DNA from: JALZKA01 sp963786495
GTDB taxonomy: Bacteria > Actinomycetota > Thermoleophilia > Solirubrobacterales > 70-9
DNA length: 64,000 nt
NCBI GenBank assembly: GCA_963786495.1
Contig: CAWAZL010000008.1
Location: forward strand, 165,551-229,550
Direction: 5' to 3'
A program made the position numbers and the translations under genes. Under the pieces are notes generated by a model. That model was not told the origin of the DNA. It saw only the letters and a list, made by a program, of their open reading frames with translations, and ran no database searches. Of this stretch, positions 43,390 to 53,977 are shown piece by piece. Every line of letters starts with the position of its first letter. Within the stretch, counting starts at the first letter, position 1.

Positions 43390-45068
43390 GGGCGGTTCCC
43401 TTCCCACGTCCCGGGCGCGCGCCTCCGGTTCGTCGTGTCAACCACCTGGCGGTCCCCGTCCGCGTTCCAGAAGAGAGTGGTGACGCCGCGGGACCCGGGT
43501 AGGTCCGAGGCGCGGTTTGCCGGGTCCGACAGCGGCTGGCCCGGCACCGGCTGGAAGCCCAGCGGGTAGCCGCCCTGCCCGGGCTGGCAGTCACGACCGC
43601 TCCCAGCCTGACCTGTGGGCGCGTATGGGTGTGAGTTGAACAGCGGCAGCTCATACGGCTTGAAGACACCGGCCCCATCCGGGTCCACCGGGCCGGACTT
43701 TCCGTTCGCCGGGACGCCCGAGTAGCCGCCGAGCGACGTCTCGACCGTCTGTGTCAGCGGGAAGCGAGTGAGCGTCTGGCGGAACGCGTTGCCCAGTAGC
43801 GGCTCCTCGTCGGAGAGCGCGTTCGGGAAGTAGGTGAACCAGTAGTTCCAGTAGTTGCACACGGTCTGCGCGGGCACGACGTGGCGCACGAGCGGCGTCG
43901 CTTCGGAGAACGTCTCGCGAAGGTGCATCAGCGTGATGCGGGTCGAGGGCTGCCGGACCAGCCGGTTGAGGGCGCCGAGCGCTCCCTCCAGGCGGCGGTT
44001 GACGGGGGGCGCGTCGCCCAGCACGGGCGTGCCGACCTCGACCGCCTCGTTCAGCGCCGGCGCCGCCGAGCGGAGGTCCTTGATCCCCGGGTTGAGCTCG
44101 ATCGCCAGGTCCGCGAACTTGCGGTTGAACTCCCGGCCCGCCGGCAGCAGCGAGATTGCGGTTCGCAGCGTCTCGGGCCCCTGCTCGATCACCTCTGCGT
44201 AGGCGTCAGGATCGCGCGAGATCGCCTCGAACGCGCGCGCCGCGAACGCGAACTGTTCAGCCTGAAGGACCGCGACGGGCCGGACGAGGCTGGCGGTGCG
44301 CGCGAGGGCCGGGAACAGGCGGGCAAAGCGGGTCCTCGGATCGGACAGGTTCCGCGCGACCGGGCCCAGGTAGCTCATCAAGGGGCCGAGCTCCTGGATC
44401 GTGTCATTCAGGCTGACGCCACGTGCGGCAAACGCACTGCCGAAGCCCTCCAGGTTCTGGCGCTGCGCCATGCGCGTTTTGCGGTCGTACGTGTTCGAGA
44501 GATCATCGAACTCGTCTTGAGCCTGGAAGCAGCCGTTGGAGGCTGCTGAGTCGCGGCCGTCGGGGAACGCGCCACCCTCCTGCGTCGGAAGCTGGCAAAT
44601 CGCACCGTCGTCGAGCCCGTCGAAGATGTAGCCCTCTTCCGCCGGCTCGCCGGTCCCCCGCACGATCTCGAGGTACTTGAGGCCGAATGCCGAGCGGTAG
44701 CGGATTCGGAAGACCGAGTCCTCGGGGAGCGGCTTCGCGGACTCGTCGAGCTTCAGGTTGAGGCGCGCGGCGACCTGGGGCAGCTCCTCTTCGCCCGCGT
44801 CGACGGAGACCGTCTGGCTCCCGCTCGAATCGACGATGGGCTCGATCGACTCGATCACGCCGACGCGGGTGCCCCCGATCCTGATCTCGTTGGCGTCGGT
44901 CGCGCGCGCGCCATTCGGGACCTCGACCGAGACCCGGTAGACGGGGACGAACGGGAGGCCCTTGTTCGCGTTGTAGGCGAGGAAGACGGCCACGATCGCG
45001 ACGAGCACGGTGACCGCCCCGACCATCGTGGGCGATGCGGCGATGACGGATGTGGTGCTACGTCTCAT
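43386..45068 (-). CDS. MCE family protein, third of the cluster
   Basis: A 560-residue protein: anchor MVGAVTVLVAIVAVFLAYNA, MCE domain YRVSVEVPNGARATDANEIR, IGGTRVGVIESIEPI and SVFRIRYRSAFGLKYLEIVRG. The central helical tract includes TRFARLFPALARTASLVRP. The C-terminal region has PSTRITLMHLRETFSEATPLVRHVVPAQ and a Cys at TVCNYWNYWF, followed by a Gly/Pro-rich tail. Part of the overlapping six-gene set. Confidence 0.88.
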   Translation of the reverse strand: MRRSTTSVIAASPTMVGAVTVLVAIVAVFLAYNANKGLPFVPVYRVSVEVPNGARATDANEIRIGGTRVGVIESIEPIVDSSGSQTVSVDAGEEELPQVAARLNLKLDESAKPLPEDSVFRIRYRSAFGLKYLEIVRGTGEPAEEGYIFDGLDDGAICQLPTQEGGAFPDGRDSAASNGCFQAQDEFDDLSNTYDRKTRMAQRQNLEGFGSAFAARGVSLNDTIQELGPLMSYLGPVARNLSDPRTRFARLFPALARTASLVRPVAVLQAEQFAFAARAFEAISRDPDAYAEVIEQGPETLRTAISLLPAGREFNRKFADLAIELNPGIKDLRSAAPALNEAVEVGTPVLGDAPPVNRRLEGALGALNRLVRQPSTRITLMHLRETFSEATPLVRHVVPAQTVCNYWNYWFTYFPNALSDEEPLLGNAFRQTLTRFPLTQTVETSLGGYSGVPANGKSGPVDPDGAGVFKPYELPLFNSHPYAPTGQAGSGRDCQPGQGGYPLGFQPVPGQPLSDPANRASDLPGSRGVTTLFWNADGDRQVVDTTNRRRAPGTWEGNRP

Positions 45069-46768
45069 GGCGTAAAGAGGAAGTCGAGAAGGTCTGCGGT
45101 GGCGTTCTGCGCGTCGCGTCCTCCAAGCCCGCCGACGTTCGGCGGCGACCCCGCGACGTCGCCCAGGCCGGGCAGGTCGAGGTCGGGCAGCTCATCGCGG
45201 CCCGGCCCGGTGGTCGATGGCGGCGTTGCATCCGCGGCGGCGGTGGGACGGTCCTTGCGGCCGTTGGGCTTCTGGGAGGCTCCAGCCCGCTTGCGCTCGG
45301 CCTCGCGCCTTGGCCCGGCCGGGTTGCAGTAGCGGAGCGCATCGGGCGGCTGGGTCTCGGTCGGGCAAGCCGCCGGGTCGTACGGGGGAAGCCCGAGGTC
45401 TGAGTCCAGGTGGCCGGGCGTCAGGCCGCCCTGGTTGGGCCCGAGCCAGGCCGCGCATTCGGCGAGCTGGGTGAAGTCCGTCGTGTTGCCGCCGGCCTGC
45501 GCGGGAAGCTCCGGCGCACCGGTGTCGGGATCGCGGCCTGAGTTGAACCCGCCACAGAGCCCTGTGTTCGCCTCGTAGATGCCGAAGCGGAACAGGTGGC
45601 TGACGCCGTCGAACTGGTTGATGGCGAGCGTCTGGTTGCGGACGTAGTTGAGGAGGCCCTCGAGGCCCGTGTACCCCATCGTGTCGCGCTGGCCGGGCTC
45701 GGTGCTGGTGCGCCCGGTGTCCGTGCCAGCCCGGTCGTCGATCTCGACCGCGCGGCGCGGATCGTCCAGGTCGGAGAGGAAGTCGCCGAGCGGCTCGATC
45801 GCGGGAGTGGCCTTGCGACCCGCGTCAGCGAGGAGCTCGATCTCGTCAGCGCCGTTCGTCAGGGCGCGGCGGCCGACGTCGCCCGCGTTTCCGAGCGTCC
45901 TGAGCGCGTCCTCTGAGTTGCGGTTGAACGCGGGCAGGTTGCCTGAGAGCCGGGCAAGGTGCGGGGCTGCCCCCCTCAAATTGTTGAGGAGGGGTGTCTG
46001 CGCGCGGGCCAGGCGGTCGAGCTGGACGAGGCTCGGCCGAAGCTCGCCCAAAAAGTCGTCGAGCAGGCTGAAGTTGGTCGAAACGTCATCCGTCCGCGCC
46101 GCGGAGATCGCCGCCGTGTCCTCGGCCTCGTCGACAAACGCGGCGATCTCGTCGCGGCGCTTGGCGAGCTCGCCGATGGTCACGCTCGAGTCCTCGTTCA
46201 GCTCGCGGATCGTCGTTCGCTGGCTGCGCAGGGTTTCGGTGACCTCTTTTAAGTCCGCCAGCGCGGGTGCGCCCAGGCGGATCGCCTCGTTCAGCGCCTC
46301 GGAGTTGCCGGCGAGGCCGGTACCGAACTCGTTGATGAGAAGGCGAAACCGCTGCTTGAACGGCTCGCGCATCGTGTTCTGCACCAGGTCGGGCTGCACC
46401 GTCTGCGAGACCTGGGAGGCAGGAATGGTCCCGCCGTCCTCAAGCGGCTGTCCCGCCGGCTGGCAGTCGATGAAGTATTCGGCGATGAGCGACTGGGGCT
46501 CCGACTGACAAGTCGTTTCGTCGCCGAGGACCGCGAGCTCGTCGGAGACCTCCACGGTCACGACCGCCCGCTTCTCCGCATTCACGTCAAGGCTCTGGAC
46601 CTCCCCCACGTTGACGCCCGCGACGCGCACCTCGGACTGCTCGACGATTCCGAAGGCGTTGTACATCTCGATCTCGTAAGTGCGGGTCTCGTCCTCAGCC
46701 GAGGCGACGGCCGACCAGCCCGCCCAGAGGGCGGCGAGCGCAAACGGGATGGCGATGATCCTTCTCAC
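45065..46768 (-). CDS. MCE family protein, second of the cluster
   Basis: A 567-residue protein with an N-terminal signal-like segment (IIAIPFALAALWAGWSAVASA), MCE domain YEIEMYNAFGIVEQSEVRVA, GVNVGEVQSLDV and LIAEYFIDCQPAGQPLEDGG. The helical tract (TLRSQRTTIRELNEDS and TNFSLLDDFLGEL) is followed by a Cys-rich C-terminus (NTGLCGGFNSG, AECAAWLG, AACPTET, LRYCNPAG). It starts with GTG at 46768. Because it lacks a long anchor it may be the secreted or lipoprotein-like partner. Confidence 0.86.
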   Translation of the reverse strand: MRRIIAIPFALAALWAGWSAVASAEDETRTYEIEMYNAFGIVEQSEVRVAGVNVGEVQSLDVNAEKRAVVTVEVSDELAVLGDETTCQSEPQSLIAEYFIDCQPAGQPLEDGGTIPASQVSQTVQPDLVQNTMREPFKQRFRLLINEFGTGLAGNSEALNEAIRLGAPALADLKEVTETLRSQRTTIRELNEDSSVTIGELAKRRDEIAAFVDEAEDTAAISAARTDDVSTNFSLLDDFLGELRPSLVQLDRLARAQTPLLNNLRGAAPHLARLSGNLPAFNRNSEDALRTLGNAGDVGRRALTNGADEIELLADAGRKATPAIEPLGDFLSDLDDPRRAVEIDDRAGTDTGRTSTEPGQRDTMGYTGLEGLLNYVRNQTLAINQFDGVSHLFRFGIYEANTGLCGGFNSGRDPDTGAPELPAQAGGNTTDFTQLAECAAWLGPNQGGLTPGHLDSDLGLPPYDPAACPTETQPPDALRYCNPAGPRREAERKRAGASQKPNGRKDRPTAAADATPPSTTGPGRDELPDLDLPGLGDVAGSPPNVGGLGGRDAQNATADLLDFLFTP

Positions 46769-46771
46769 GAG

Positions 46772-48269
46772 TCACGGGCCGGGGATGATCTGGCTCGGGG
46801 TCGCAGTCGCCGCCGTCGCCATCGGTCAGCGCGCCGTCGTCGGTGAACGGGATCGAGTCATCACCCGGATCGAGGTCGGGGGAAACGGGCCGCTCGGCCG
46901 AGCCGGGACAGCGCTGGTCGTGGTCGACCGTGAGCGCGTCGAGCTGATCGAGGGGGCGTGTCGAGGTCGGCAAGGTTCGGGATCCCGGGAAGTCCCGGAA
47001 TGGACGGCGTAAACGTGTTGAGCGTCAGCGAGACGCGGCCGACAGCGCCGAGCGCGTCGGCATAGCCCGAGTGGCTGAATCCGTCGAACCAGGCGACGAG
47101 CTCGGGGGCGTAGGCGCGGAAGAAGGCGAGGTTCTCGTCGCCGTTTCGAAGCGAGCAGACCGCCTCGCCGAACGCGCCTTGGCCGAAGTCGTCGTCGGCG
47201 GCCACGAGCACGTCGGCCATCTCGCCCGTGTGAGGGCCGCAATCTGGCGAGCCATCCCCGACCGCCCGCCTGGTTACGCGCGGCTGGAGCTTTTGGAGCT
47301 CGACCAGGTCGTTGCCCTTGCCCCGGCGCCGGACGGTGGCCGCCAGGTCGCGAACGGTCGGGACGGCGCCGCGAGCGAAGCCCTGCAACTCGGTCAGGTA
47401 AGGGTCGAGCTCCACCGCCACGGGGTGGGTCGCGACCACCAGCGGCTCGACGTCATCGAGGGTCGCCCGCAGGTTCACGAACGTCGTGTTGGCGCTCCGC
47501 AGGAAGTTGGGGAACAGGCTGATCGCCTCGGCGAGCTCGGTCCGCTGGTCGCCGATCGCGTTCATCATCAGGTTGAGGTTGCCCGACGAGCTGCGAGACG
47601 TCCGTCGAGCGGTCCGCCAGCGCGCCCGAGAACCGGGAGACGTTCACCAGGAACTGCTCGAGCATCGCGTCGTCCGCGGTCAGCTCGGCGAACGTGCGCC
47701 GCGACTGATAAAGCAGCGGGTTGAGGTATTGAAAGCCCCTGTTCGCGTTCTTCTCGACTCCTTCGTAGGAGCGCTCGAAACCTTGGATCACGCGCTTCAG
47801 GCCCTTGACGGTCTTGTCGTCGAGCGTGTTGAAGAACTGGTCGATGTCGACCTCGCCCACCGTTTCTGACTGGTCGAGCGTGCCGCCGTCCTCGATCTCT
47901 TCGCCCTGGGCCCCCTCCGGGGGAACGGTCAGCTGGACCTCACGCGCCGCCTGGCTCGAGAGCGATCGCCAGCGCACGGTGGCGGTGGTGCCGCGATAGA
48001 GCGGGGCATGGCCCGAATCGACGGTGAACGTGACGAGCGCCTGGCCTTCGGGGCCCAGATCGATGCGGTCGATCTTGCCTATGCCGACGCCTCCGATCGA
48101 AACCTCGTTGCCCTCGACGAGCTGGCTCGCGCTCGAGAACTCGGCCGTGACCTTGTACTCGTCTCCACCCCGCAGGAACAAGCAGCCAGATGAGGATCGC
48201 GGTCAGCGCAACGAGCGCCAGCACGACAGGCCAGCGAGCCCTTTCCTCCTGTGCCTCCCCTGATTCCAT
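46772..48269 (-). pseudogene. MCE family protein, first of the cluster, four frame breaks
   Basis: Reads MESGEAQEERARWPVVLALV, then an anchor (VALTAILIWLLVPAG). The frame breaks near 48165, then the MCE domain DEYKVTAEFSSASQLVEGNE, VSIGGVGIGKI follows. Further breaks near 47594 and 46960 join NLNLMMNAIGDQRTELAEAI and TRPLDQLDALTVDHDQRCPG. A fourth break near 46790 would give a natural end QIIPGP at 46772; without it the frame runs to 46695, overlapping the next gene. All domains are preserved in order, so errors rather than loss are likely. It heads the mce operon. Confidence 0.72.
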
Positions 48270-48322
48270 TGACGCGCTCCTCGAACTTACGGGCGAACGC
48301 GGATGCCGTCAACCGAGAACCG

Positions 48323-48338
48323 CTGGCCAGCTGGCCAG
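48323..48338. promoter_or_regulatory. 16-bp perfect palindrome between mce cluster and P450
   Basis: CTGGCCAG is repeated twice in tandem, and because each unit is self-complementary the whole 16 bases form a perfect palindrome. It is central to the 100-base divergent spacer between the mce operon and the P450 gene. Candidate shared operator. A TAGAAT box at 48358-48363 precedes the P450 ATG by only seven bases, suggesting a leaderless transcript. Confidence 0.5.
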
Positions 48339-48369
48339 TTGAAGCCAGTCTCGCACCTAGAATGGCCCG

Positions 48370-49713
48370 ATGGCGCTTCCTCCTGGACCCCGCGTCCCCG
48401 CCACCGTCGCTACGGCCCAGTTCGCTCGCCGTCCCCTGGACACGCTTCTGCGCTGGCATCGCGCGTACGGGGACGTCTTCACGGTGAAGTTCCTTGTCTT
48501 CGGAACGGGCGTCTACGTCGCCGACCCCGCCGAGATCCGCAGGATGTTCACCGGCGACCAGTCCGACCTGCTTGCGGGAGAGGCAAACTCACCCCTCAGC
48601 CCGATCCTCGGGGAGTCGTCGGTCCTGGTCCTCGACGGGCCCGAGCACATGCGCCAGCGAAAGCTCCTTCTGCCGCCGTTCCAGGGGTCGGCGGTGAACT
48701 CGTTCCGCGAGGTCATCCGCGACGTGGCGGAGGCTGAGATCTCGGGCTGGCGCGATGGCGACGAGTTCCCGATAAGAGAGCGCATGCGGGCGCTCACCTT
48801 CGACGTCATCTGCCAGGCTGTCTTCGGCGTGACTGAACGCGCCAGGATCGAGCGGTTGCGCGCCGCCCTTCTGGCCGTCATCGACATGGGCTCGATCTTC
48901 ATGCTCCCCGCACTGATGCGTACCGACCTTGGCCGGTTCAGCCCCGGAGGTGCATTCAAGCGCCGGCTGGCCGCCGCGGACGAACTCATTTTCGATGAGA
49001 TCGCCCGGCGGCGCGAAGAGCCGGACCTGGACGAGCGCACCGACGTTCTTTCGCTCCTGCTTCGCGCCCGCGACGAAGACGGGCGCGCGATGACCGATCG
49101 TGAGCTGCGCGACGAGCTGTTCACGATGCTCGGGGCAGGCCACGAGACGACGGCGACCGGGCTGGCCTTCGCCTTCGATCTGCTTTCCCGCCATCCGGTC
49201 GTCATGTCGCGCCTGCGCGACGAGATCGAATCGGGGAGCGACGACTATCTCGACGCCGTGGTGACCGAGAGCCTTCGCCTCCGGCCGGTGATCGATGCCG
49301 TCGAGCGCACGCTCGCAAAGCCCCGGACCGTTTGCGGCTGGGACCTGCCGGCCGGCATCCGCGTGTATCCCGCGATCGCGCTCGTCCACCGCCGCGAGGA
49401 CATCTATCCCCAGGCGCACCAGTTCATGCCGGAGCGGTTCCTTGACGCGGACACGCCTTCGTACGCGTGGCTGCCGTTCGGAGGCGGCATCCGGCGCTGC
49501 ATCGGGGCTGCGCTTGCTCAGGCGGAGATGGCCGAGGTGATCAGGGCGGTCGTTGAGCGTGTCGATCTCGAGGCGGTCAGGCCCGAGCCGGACCCGGTCG
49601 TCCTGCGTGGGATCACGCTGGCGCCGAAGTACGGCACGCCGGTTCGCGTGAGAGCCCGCGCCGGCAGGCGCTCAGCCCGGGCCCAGGGCAGGCTCGAGCT
49701 TCCGGTCTCGTAG
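48370..49713 (+). CDS. Cytochrome P450
   Basis: A 447-residue soluble P450. The oxygen-activating I-helix AGHETTATGLAFAF, the ExxR motif ESLRLRP, the PERF-type MPERFLDAD segment and the heme-thiolate loop FGGGIRRCIGAALAQAEM with the axial Cys are all present. The N-terminus PPGPRVPATVATAQFARRPLDTLLRWHRAYGDVF (in part) lacks a membrane anchor. It probably hydroxylates a lipid or terpenoid. The gene is divergent from the mce cluster across a palindromic spacer. Its 3' end overlaps the convergent signalling gene by 42 bases. Confidence 0.92.
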   Translation: MALPPGPRVPATVATAQFARRPLDTLLRWHRAYGDVFTVKFLVFGTGVYVADPAEIRRMFTGDQSDLLAGEANSPLSPILGESSVLVLDGPEHMRQRKLLLPPFQGSAVNSFREVIRDVAEAEISGWRDGDEFPIRERMRALTFDVICQAVFGVTERARIERLRAALLAVIDMGSIFMLPALMRTDLGRFSPGGAFKRRLAAADELIFDEIARRREEPDLDERTDVLSLLLRARDEDGRAMTDRELRDELFTMLGAGHETTATGLAFAFDLLSRHPVVMSRLRDEIESGSDDYLDAVVTESLRLRPVIDAVERTLAKPRTVCGWDLPAGIRVYPAIALVHRREDIYPQAHQFMPERFLDADTPSYAWLPFGGGIRRCIGAALAQAEMAEVIRAVVERVDLEAVRPEPDPVVLRGITLAPKYGTPVRVRARAGRRSARAQGRLELPVS

Positions 49714-51789
49714 GAGCTCTGAGGCCATCTCGGGCTTGAGGGGCTTGGCGAACAGGTAGCCCTGGGCGTACTCGCAGCCGACCGACTCGAGGATCGCGAG
49801 CTGCGCCTCCTCCTCCACGCCCTCGGCGATCACCCGCAGGCCCAGGTTGTGCGCGAGCTCGATGATCGCCCGGATGATCTCCTCGTTCGCGGCGTCGGTG
49901 TGCATCGACATCACGAAGGAGCGGTCAATCTTGATCGCGTCGCCGGAGAAGTGATGGAGGAAGGTGAGCGACGAGTAGCCCGTGCCGAAGTCGTCCAGCT
50001 GCGCCTTGACGCCAAACTCGGCGATGCGCGCCAGCGCGTCGCGCATCTGATCGGGAGCGTCGATCACCGTGCTCTCCGTCATCTCGATCCGGAGGCGGTC
50101 ACCGGGGACGTTGTGCTTGGCGAGCGTCTCGCGAATCACCTCCGGGAAGTCCGGATCGGCGAGCTGGCGGCCGGACACGTTGACGGACATCGTCACGTCG
50201 TCCGAGACCAGCCCGTCGCGGCGCCACGCAGCGAGCTGGGCGCACGCCCCGTCAAGCACGGTGATTCCGAGCGACCGGATCAGCCCCGTGTCCTCCGCGA
50301 CGGGGATGAACTGGGCCGGCGAGATGGGCTCGCCGCCCTCGGGCCAGCGCGCAAGCGCCTCAAAGCCGTTGATGCGCCGGTTGGACAGATCGATGATCGG
50401 CTGATAGGCGATTCCCAGTCGCCTCTCCTCGAGAACCTTTCTGAGCTCGGTCTCCACCTGGAGGCGCTCGACGACACGGCTGTGCATGCTCACGTCGAAG
50501 ACTGCGATCGCCTTCTCGGAGTCGAGCTTTGCCGCGTACATCGCGATATCGGCATTTCGCATGAGCTCGGCTGCCTCGGAGTCCGTTTCCGAGATGGCGA
50601 TCCCGAGTCGAGACCGTGATGCTGAGCTCCTGGCCGGAGACGAGAATCGGCTCCCGCAGCGACGCTTCGATCCGCTCCGCGATGTGGATCGCGGTCTCGG
50701 GCGACTCGATGCCTTCAAGCAGGATCGTGAACTCGTCCCCTCCAAGCCGGGCGACCGTGTCGCCCGGCCGAAGGTCAGCGTCCAAGCGGCGCGCGGCTTG
50801 GACGAGGAGTTCGTCCCCAACCGCGTGAGAGAAGCTGTCGTTGATCAGCTTGAAACGGTCGATGTCCACGAACAGAACGGCGTGGCTCGACCCGGTCCTG
50901 AGTGCGCGGGCCAGCGCGACGCGGAGCCGGTCCACAAAAAGGGTGCGGTTGGGCAGGCCGGTGAGCGAGTCGTGAAGGGCGTCGTGGCGCAGCTGTTCCT
51001 CGGCCGCCTTCCGGTCGGTGATGTCGGACATGCTCCCGGCCATCCGCAGCGGGTTCCCCTCGCGGTCCCTGACGGCAAGGCCGCGGTTGAGGATCCACCG
51101 ATAGTTCCCGTCCTTGTGGCGCATCCGGTGCTCGACCTGGAAATGCTCCGTCTTGCCCGTGAGATGGGCGTCGACCAGCGCCCTCACGGTTTCCAGGTCA
51201 TCGGGGTGGATGCTCTGGAGCCAGGACTCGTGGGTACTGCCGAGCTCTCCGTCCAAGTAGCCCAGGATCTCCTTCCAGCGCGGACCGAGGTGAAGGTCGT
51301 CGGTGACCACGTTCCAGTCCCAGATCCCGTCATTGGCCCCCTCGACCGCAAGCGCGTAGCGTTCGCGGCTCTCGCGCAGCTCGGTCAATGCGGCGTTGTG
51401 AGAGATCGCGTAGCGGATCGATCGCTCAAGAAGCGTCGCGTCGAGCTGGTCCTTCGAGAGGAAGTCGGTCACGCCCAGCTCGGCCGCCTGCAGGTCCAGG
51501 TCCGCGAAGTCGGGCTGCCCGGTGAGCATGATCACCGGGGCGATGTCGTCGCCGAATGCTTCCGAGATCAGGCCGAGGCCGGTCTCAGAACCGAGCCTGT
51601 AGTCGATCAGATAGACGTCGTGGCGGCGCTCCAGGATGGCGGCGCGCGCCTCTCATAGGCGGGAGACCAATCGACCTCGAACTGGGTGCGCGCCTGGCCC
51701 GCCAGGAGGTCACGCACGATGAGGTAGTCGTCCTCGTCGTCCTCGACCAGCAGTACGCGAATGCGCTCAGGAGGGCCGGGCGAGGTCAC
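49672..51789 (-). CDS. REC-PAS-GGDEF-EAL protein (two frame breaks)
   Basis: About 705 residues. Receiver domain RIRVLLVEDDEDDYLIVRDLL with phospho-acceptor Asp in DVYLIDYRLG and Lys in FLSKDQ; PAS domain (GANDGIWDWNVVTDDLHLGPRWKEILGY in part) with PAC motif; GGDEF domain with intact RLGGDEFTILLEG; EAL domain with NGFEALARWP and DDFGTGYSSL, VIAEGVE. The active-site GGDEF and EAL residues are intact, so both cyclase and phosphodiesterase functions for c-di-GMP are possible. Frame breaks near 51655 and 50610. Third gene of a kinase/regulator cascade; its start overlaps the response-regulator stop by 23 bases. Confidence 0.82.
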
Positions 51790-52233
51790 CTTTTAGCCTT
51801 GCCTCCCCGGGAAGATCGACGATCTCGAACCAGTAGCGCGACCACGTCTGCATCACTTCGACGAGGGCGGTGAACGTCACCGGCTTTGTGATGAACGAGT
51901 TCACGCCGAGGTCGTAGGTCCTGACGATGTCCTCGTCGGCCTTGGAGGTGGTCAGGACCACGACGGGGATCTTGCGCAGTTCCGGGTCGGCCTTGATCTC
52001 GGCAAGGGCCTCGCGCCCGTCGTGCGCGGCATGTTCAGGTCGAGCAGGATGATCCCCGGCATGGGGGCGTCGGCGTCCGAGCGTCGGCATAGTCACCCTC
52101 CCTGCGCAGGTAGTCCATCAGGTACTGACCGTCGATTTACGAAACGCAGTTCGTTCGCGACGTGCGCGGACTCCATCGCTTCGCGCGTGAGAACGCGGTC
52201 GTCGGGGTCGTCCTCCGCCATGAGGATCGTCAT
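51767..52233 (-). pseudogene. Rcp1-like single-domain response regulator, three frame breaks
   Basis: About 150 residues, a stand-alone receiver: MTILMAEDDPDDRVLTREAM (acidic pocket), DGQYLMDYLRREGDYADA, IILLDLNMP (phosphorylated Asp), DPELRKIPVVVLTTSKADED (Thr/Ser) and GVNSFITKPV (Lys), the layout of CheY/Rcp1-type partners of phytochrome-like kinases. Frame breaks near 52135, 52075 and 52020 separate intact segments. The start overlaps the histidine kinase stop (ATGA at 52230-52233). Breaks fall between conserved motifs, so indel errors are probable. Confidence 0.75.
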
Positions 52234-53977
52234 CGTGTGGTGGCCGTTAGTTGATGGCACCGGCGGCATCCTGCCTTTCTGAGATCTCCGTCGTGAGTGC
52301 CGGTCTCCGGGCCGGAGCCGTTGGTGCGCGGCCTCGGGAACTGCCGGACCGGCAGGGTGACCGTGAAGGTAGCGCCTTCTCCCGGCGCGCTCTCGGCGAC
52401 GATGCCTCCACCATGGCGCTCCGCGATCTTGCGGCAAAGCGCGAGGCCGATACCCGTGCCCGGGTATAGGAGTGCGCCCATGGAGGCGCTCGAAAACGCG
52501 GAAGATCCGCATGGCATAGCGCGGGTCGAAGCCGATCCCGTTGTCTTGAATCTCGATGCGCGCCTTGCCCGACGCGGACCTCGCCGCTGACGCGCACCAC
52601 CGGCGGGACGCCCTCCTTACGGAACTTGATCGCGTTCGACATCAGGTTCTGGAGCCAGCTGGCGGATCTGCAGCGGATCGGCCTCGACCGTCGGGAGGCT
52701 GCCGATCTCGACGTCTGCGCCCGGCCTCGTCGAGCGGAACCTCAAGGTCTGAGACGGCGTCGCGGAAGACCTCTCCCAGGTCAACCGGGACGAACGGGCG
52801 CCCGCGCGTCGTCACGCGGGAGAACTCGAGGAGGTCCTCGATCAGGTGCTGCATCCGCTCGCTCGCGTCGACTCATCCGGTCGACGTAGTCCGAGCCCTT
52901 GTCGGACATGCGGTCGCCCTCGGATGCCTGGAGCTGCTTCGAGAACATCTGCACCTTGCGCAGCGGCTCGGAGAGGTCGTGCGACGCGATCGACGCGAAC
53001 TGCTCGAGCTCCTCGTTCGAGCGCTGAAGCTCGCGCGCCCGGTGCTCGAGCTCCTCGTTGGTGTCCTCAAGCCGCGTGTTCACGACCTTGAGGCGGTCCG
53101 CGTCGGAGAGGGCGCGAAGCGACATCGCGAACGCGACGACCGCGGCAGCCGCGAAGAACACGAAGATGAGCCACGGAATCCACTGGCTCGATCCGCTCAC
53201 GGCCGAGAAGAGCTCCGAGTTTGGGACGGTCGAGGTCACGAACCAGCTTGTGCCCTCGATCGGCGCGGTTGCAAAGTGCCGATTGCCTGCGTACTCGCCC
53301 GAGCCCTCCTCCAGCCCACCGGCCGCGAGCGCGTCCGGGAGGGGCCGCTCGGCGTCCTGTGTGGAGGCGACGATCACGCCACCGCTGTCGGTGATGTAGG
53401 CCTCTCCGCCGTCGAGGCGCCGCGTCTCGTTCAAATACGAACCGAGGAAGCTGGTGAGGATGAGGGGGTCGATGGCCGTGACGAGCGCACGCCGGCTTCC
53501 GTCCTGCGTCTCGAAGCCGTTCGAGTATTCGAAGACCTGGACGCCATCAGCCGTCTCAACCGCGTCCGACAGGCCGAAGCTCTGCTGGCCGAGGGCGCTC
53601 GTTACATGCTGAGGGAGCGCTGCGATCCGCGACGGGGTGTCCCGGGGCAGCTTGCCTGACGAGGCCATGATCTCGCCGTTCTCGCCGACGATCATCCCGT
53701 AGGTGGAGTTGCCTTCCTCGACCCTCTTGTCGAGGACCTCTTGGGAGACCTCTTCGCCCCCAAACGTCTTCGCCAGTTCGGCGCCGGACGTTCCCGAGGT
53801 GCTTCCGAACAGCGCCTGCGTCAGCGCGGCATTGTTCGCGGCGGCATCTCCGAAGCGCTCCTCGAGGTCGTCATGGGACGTGTTCTGCGAGCTGCGGAGC
53901 TGGAGGCCGAAAACGACCAGCGCCGCGACGATGAGCCCTGCCATGACGGCAAAGACCATCGTTCGTCTCGGTGTCAT
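52230..53977 (-). pseudogene. Membrane sensor histidine kinase, five frame breaks
   Basis: About 580 residues. N-terminal TM helix (MVFAVMAGLIVAALVVFGLQL), a CACHE-like external domain (residues about 35-270, ending TSWFVTSTVPNSELF), a second TM helix (WIPWLIFVFFAAAAVVAFAM), a coiled coil, and then phospho-acceptor His in ASIASHDLSEPLRK. Frame breaks near 52873, 52722, 52655, 52578 and 52480 interrupt the kinase core, but SERMQHLIEDLLEFSRV, LMSNAIKFRKEG (N box), IEIQDNGIGFDPRYAMRIF (G1) and GTGIGLALCRKIAERHGGG (G2) remain. It heads the three-gene signalling operon. Confidence 0.78.
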
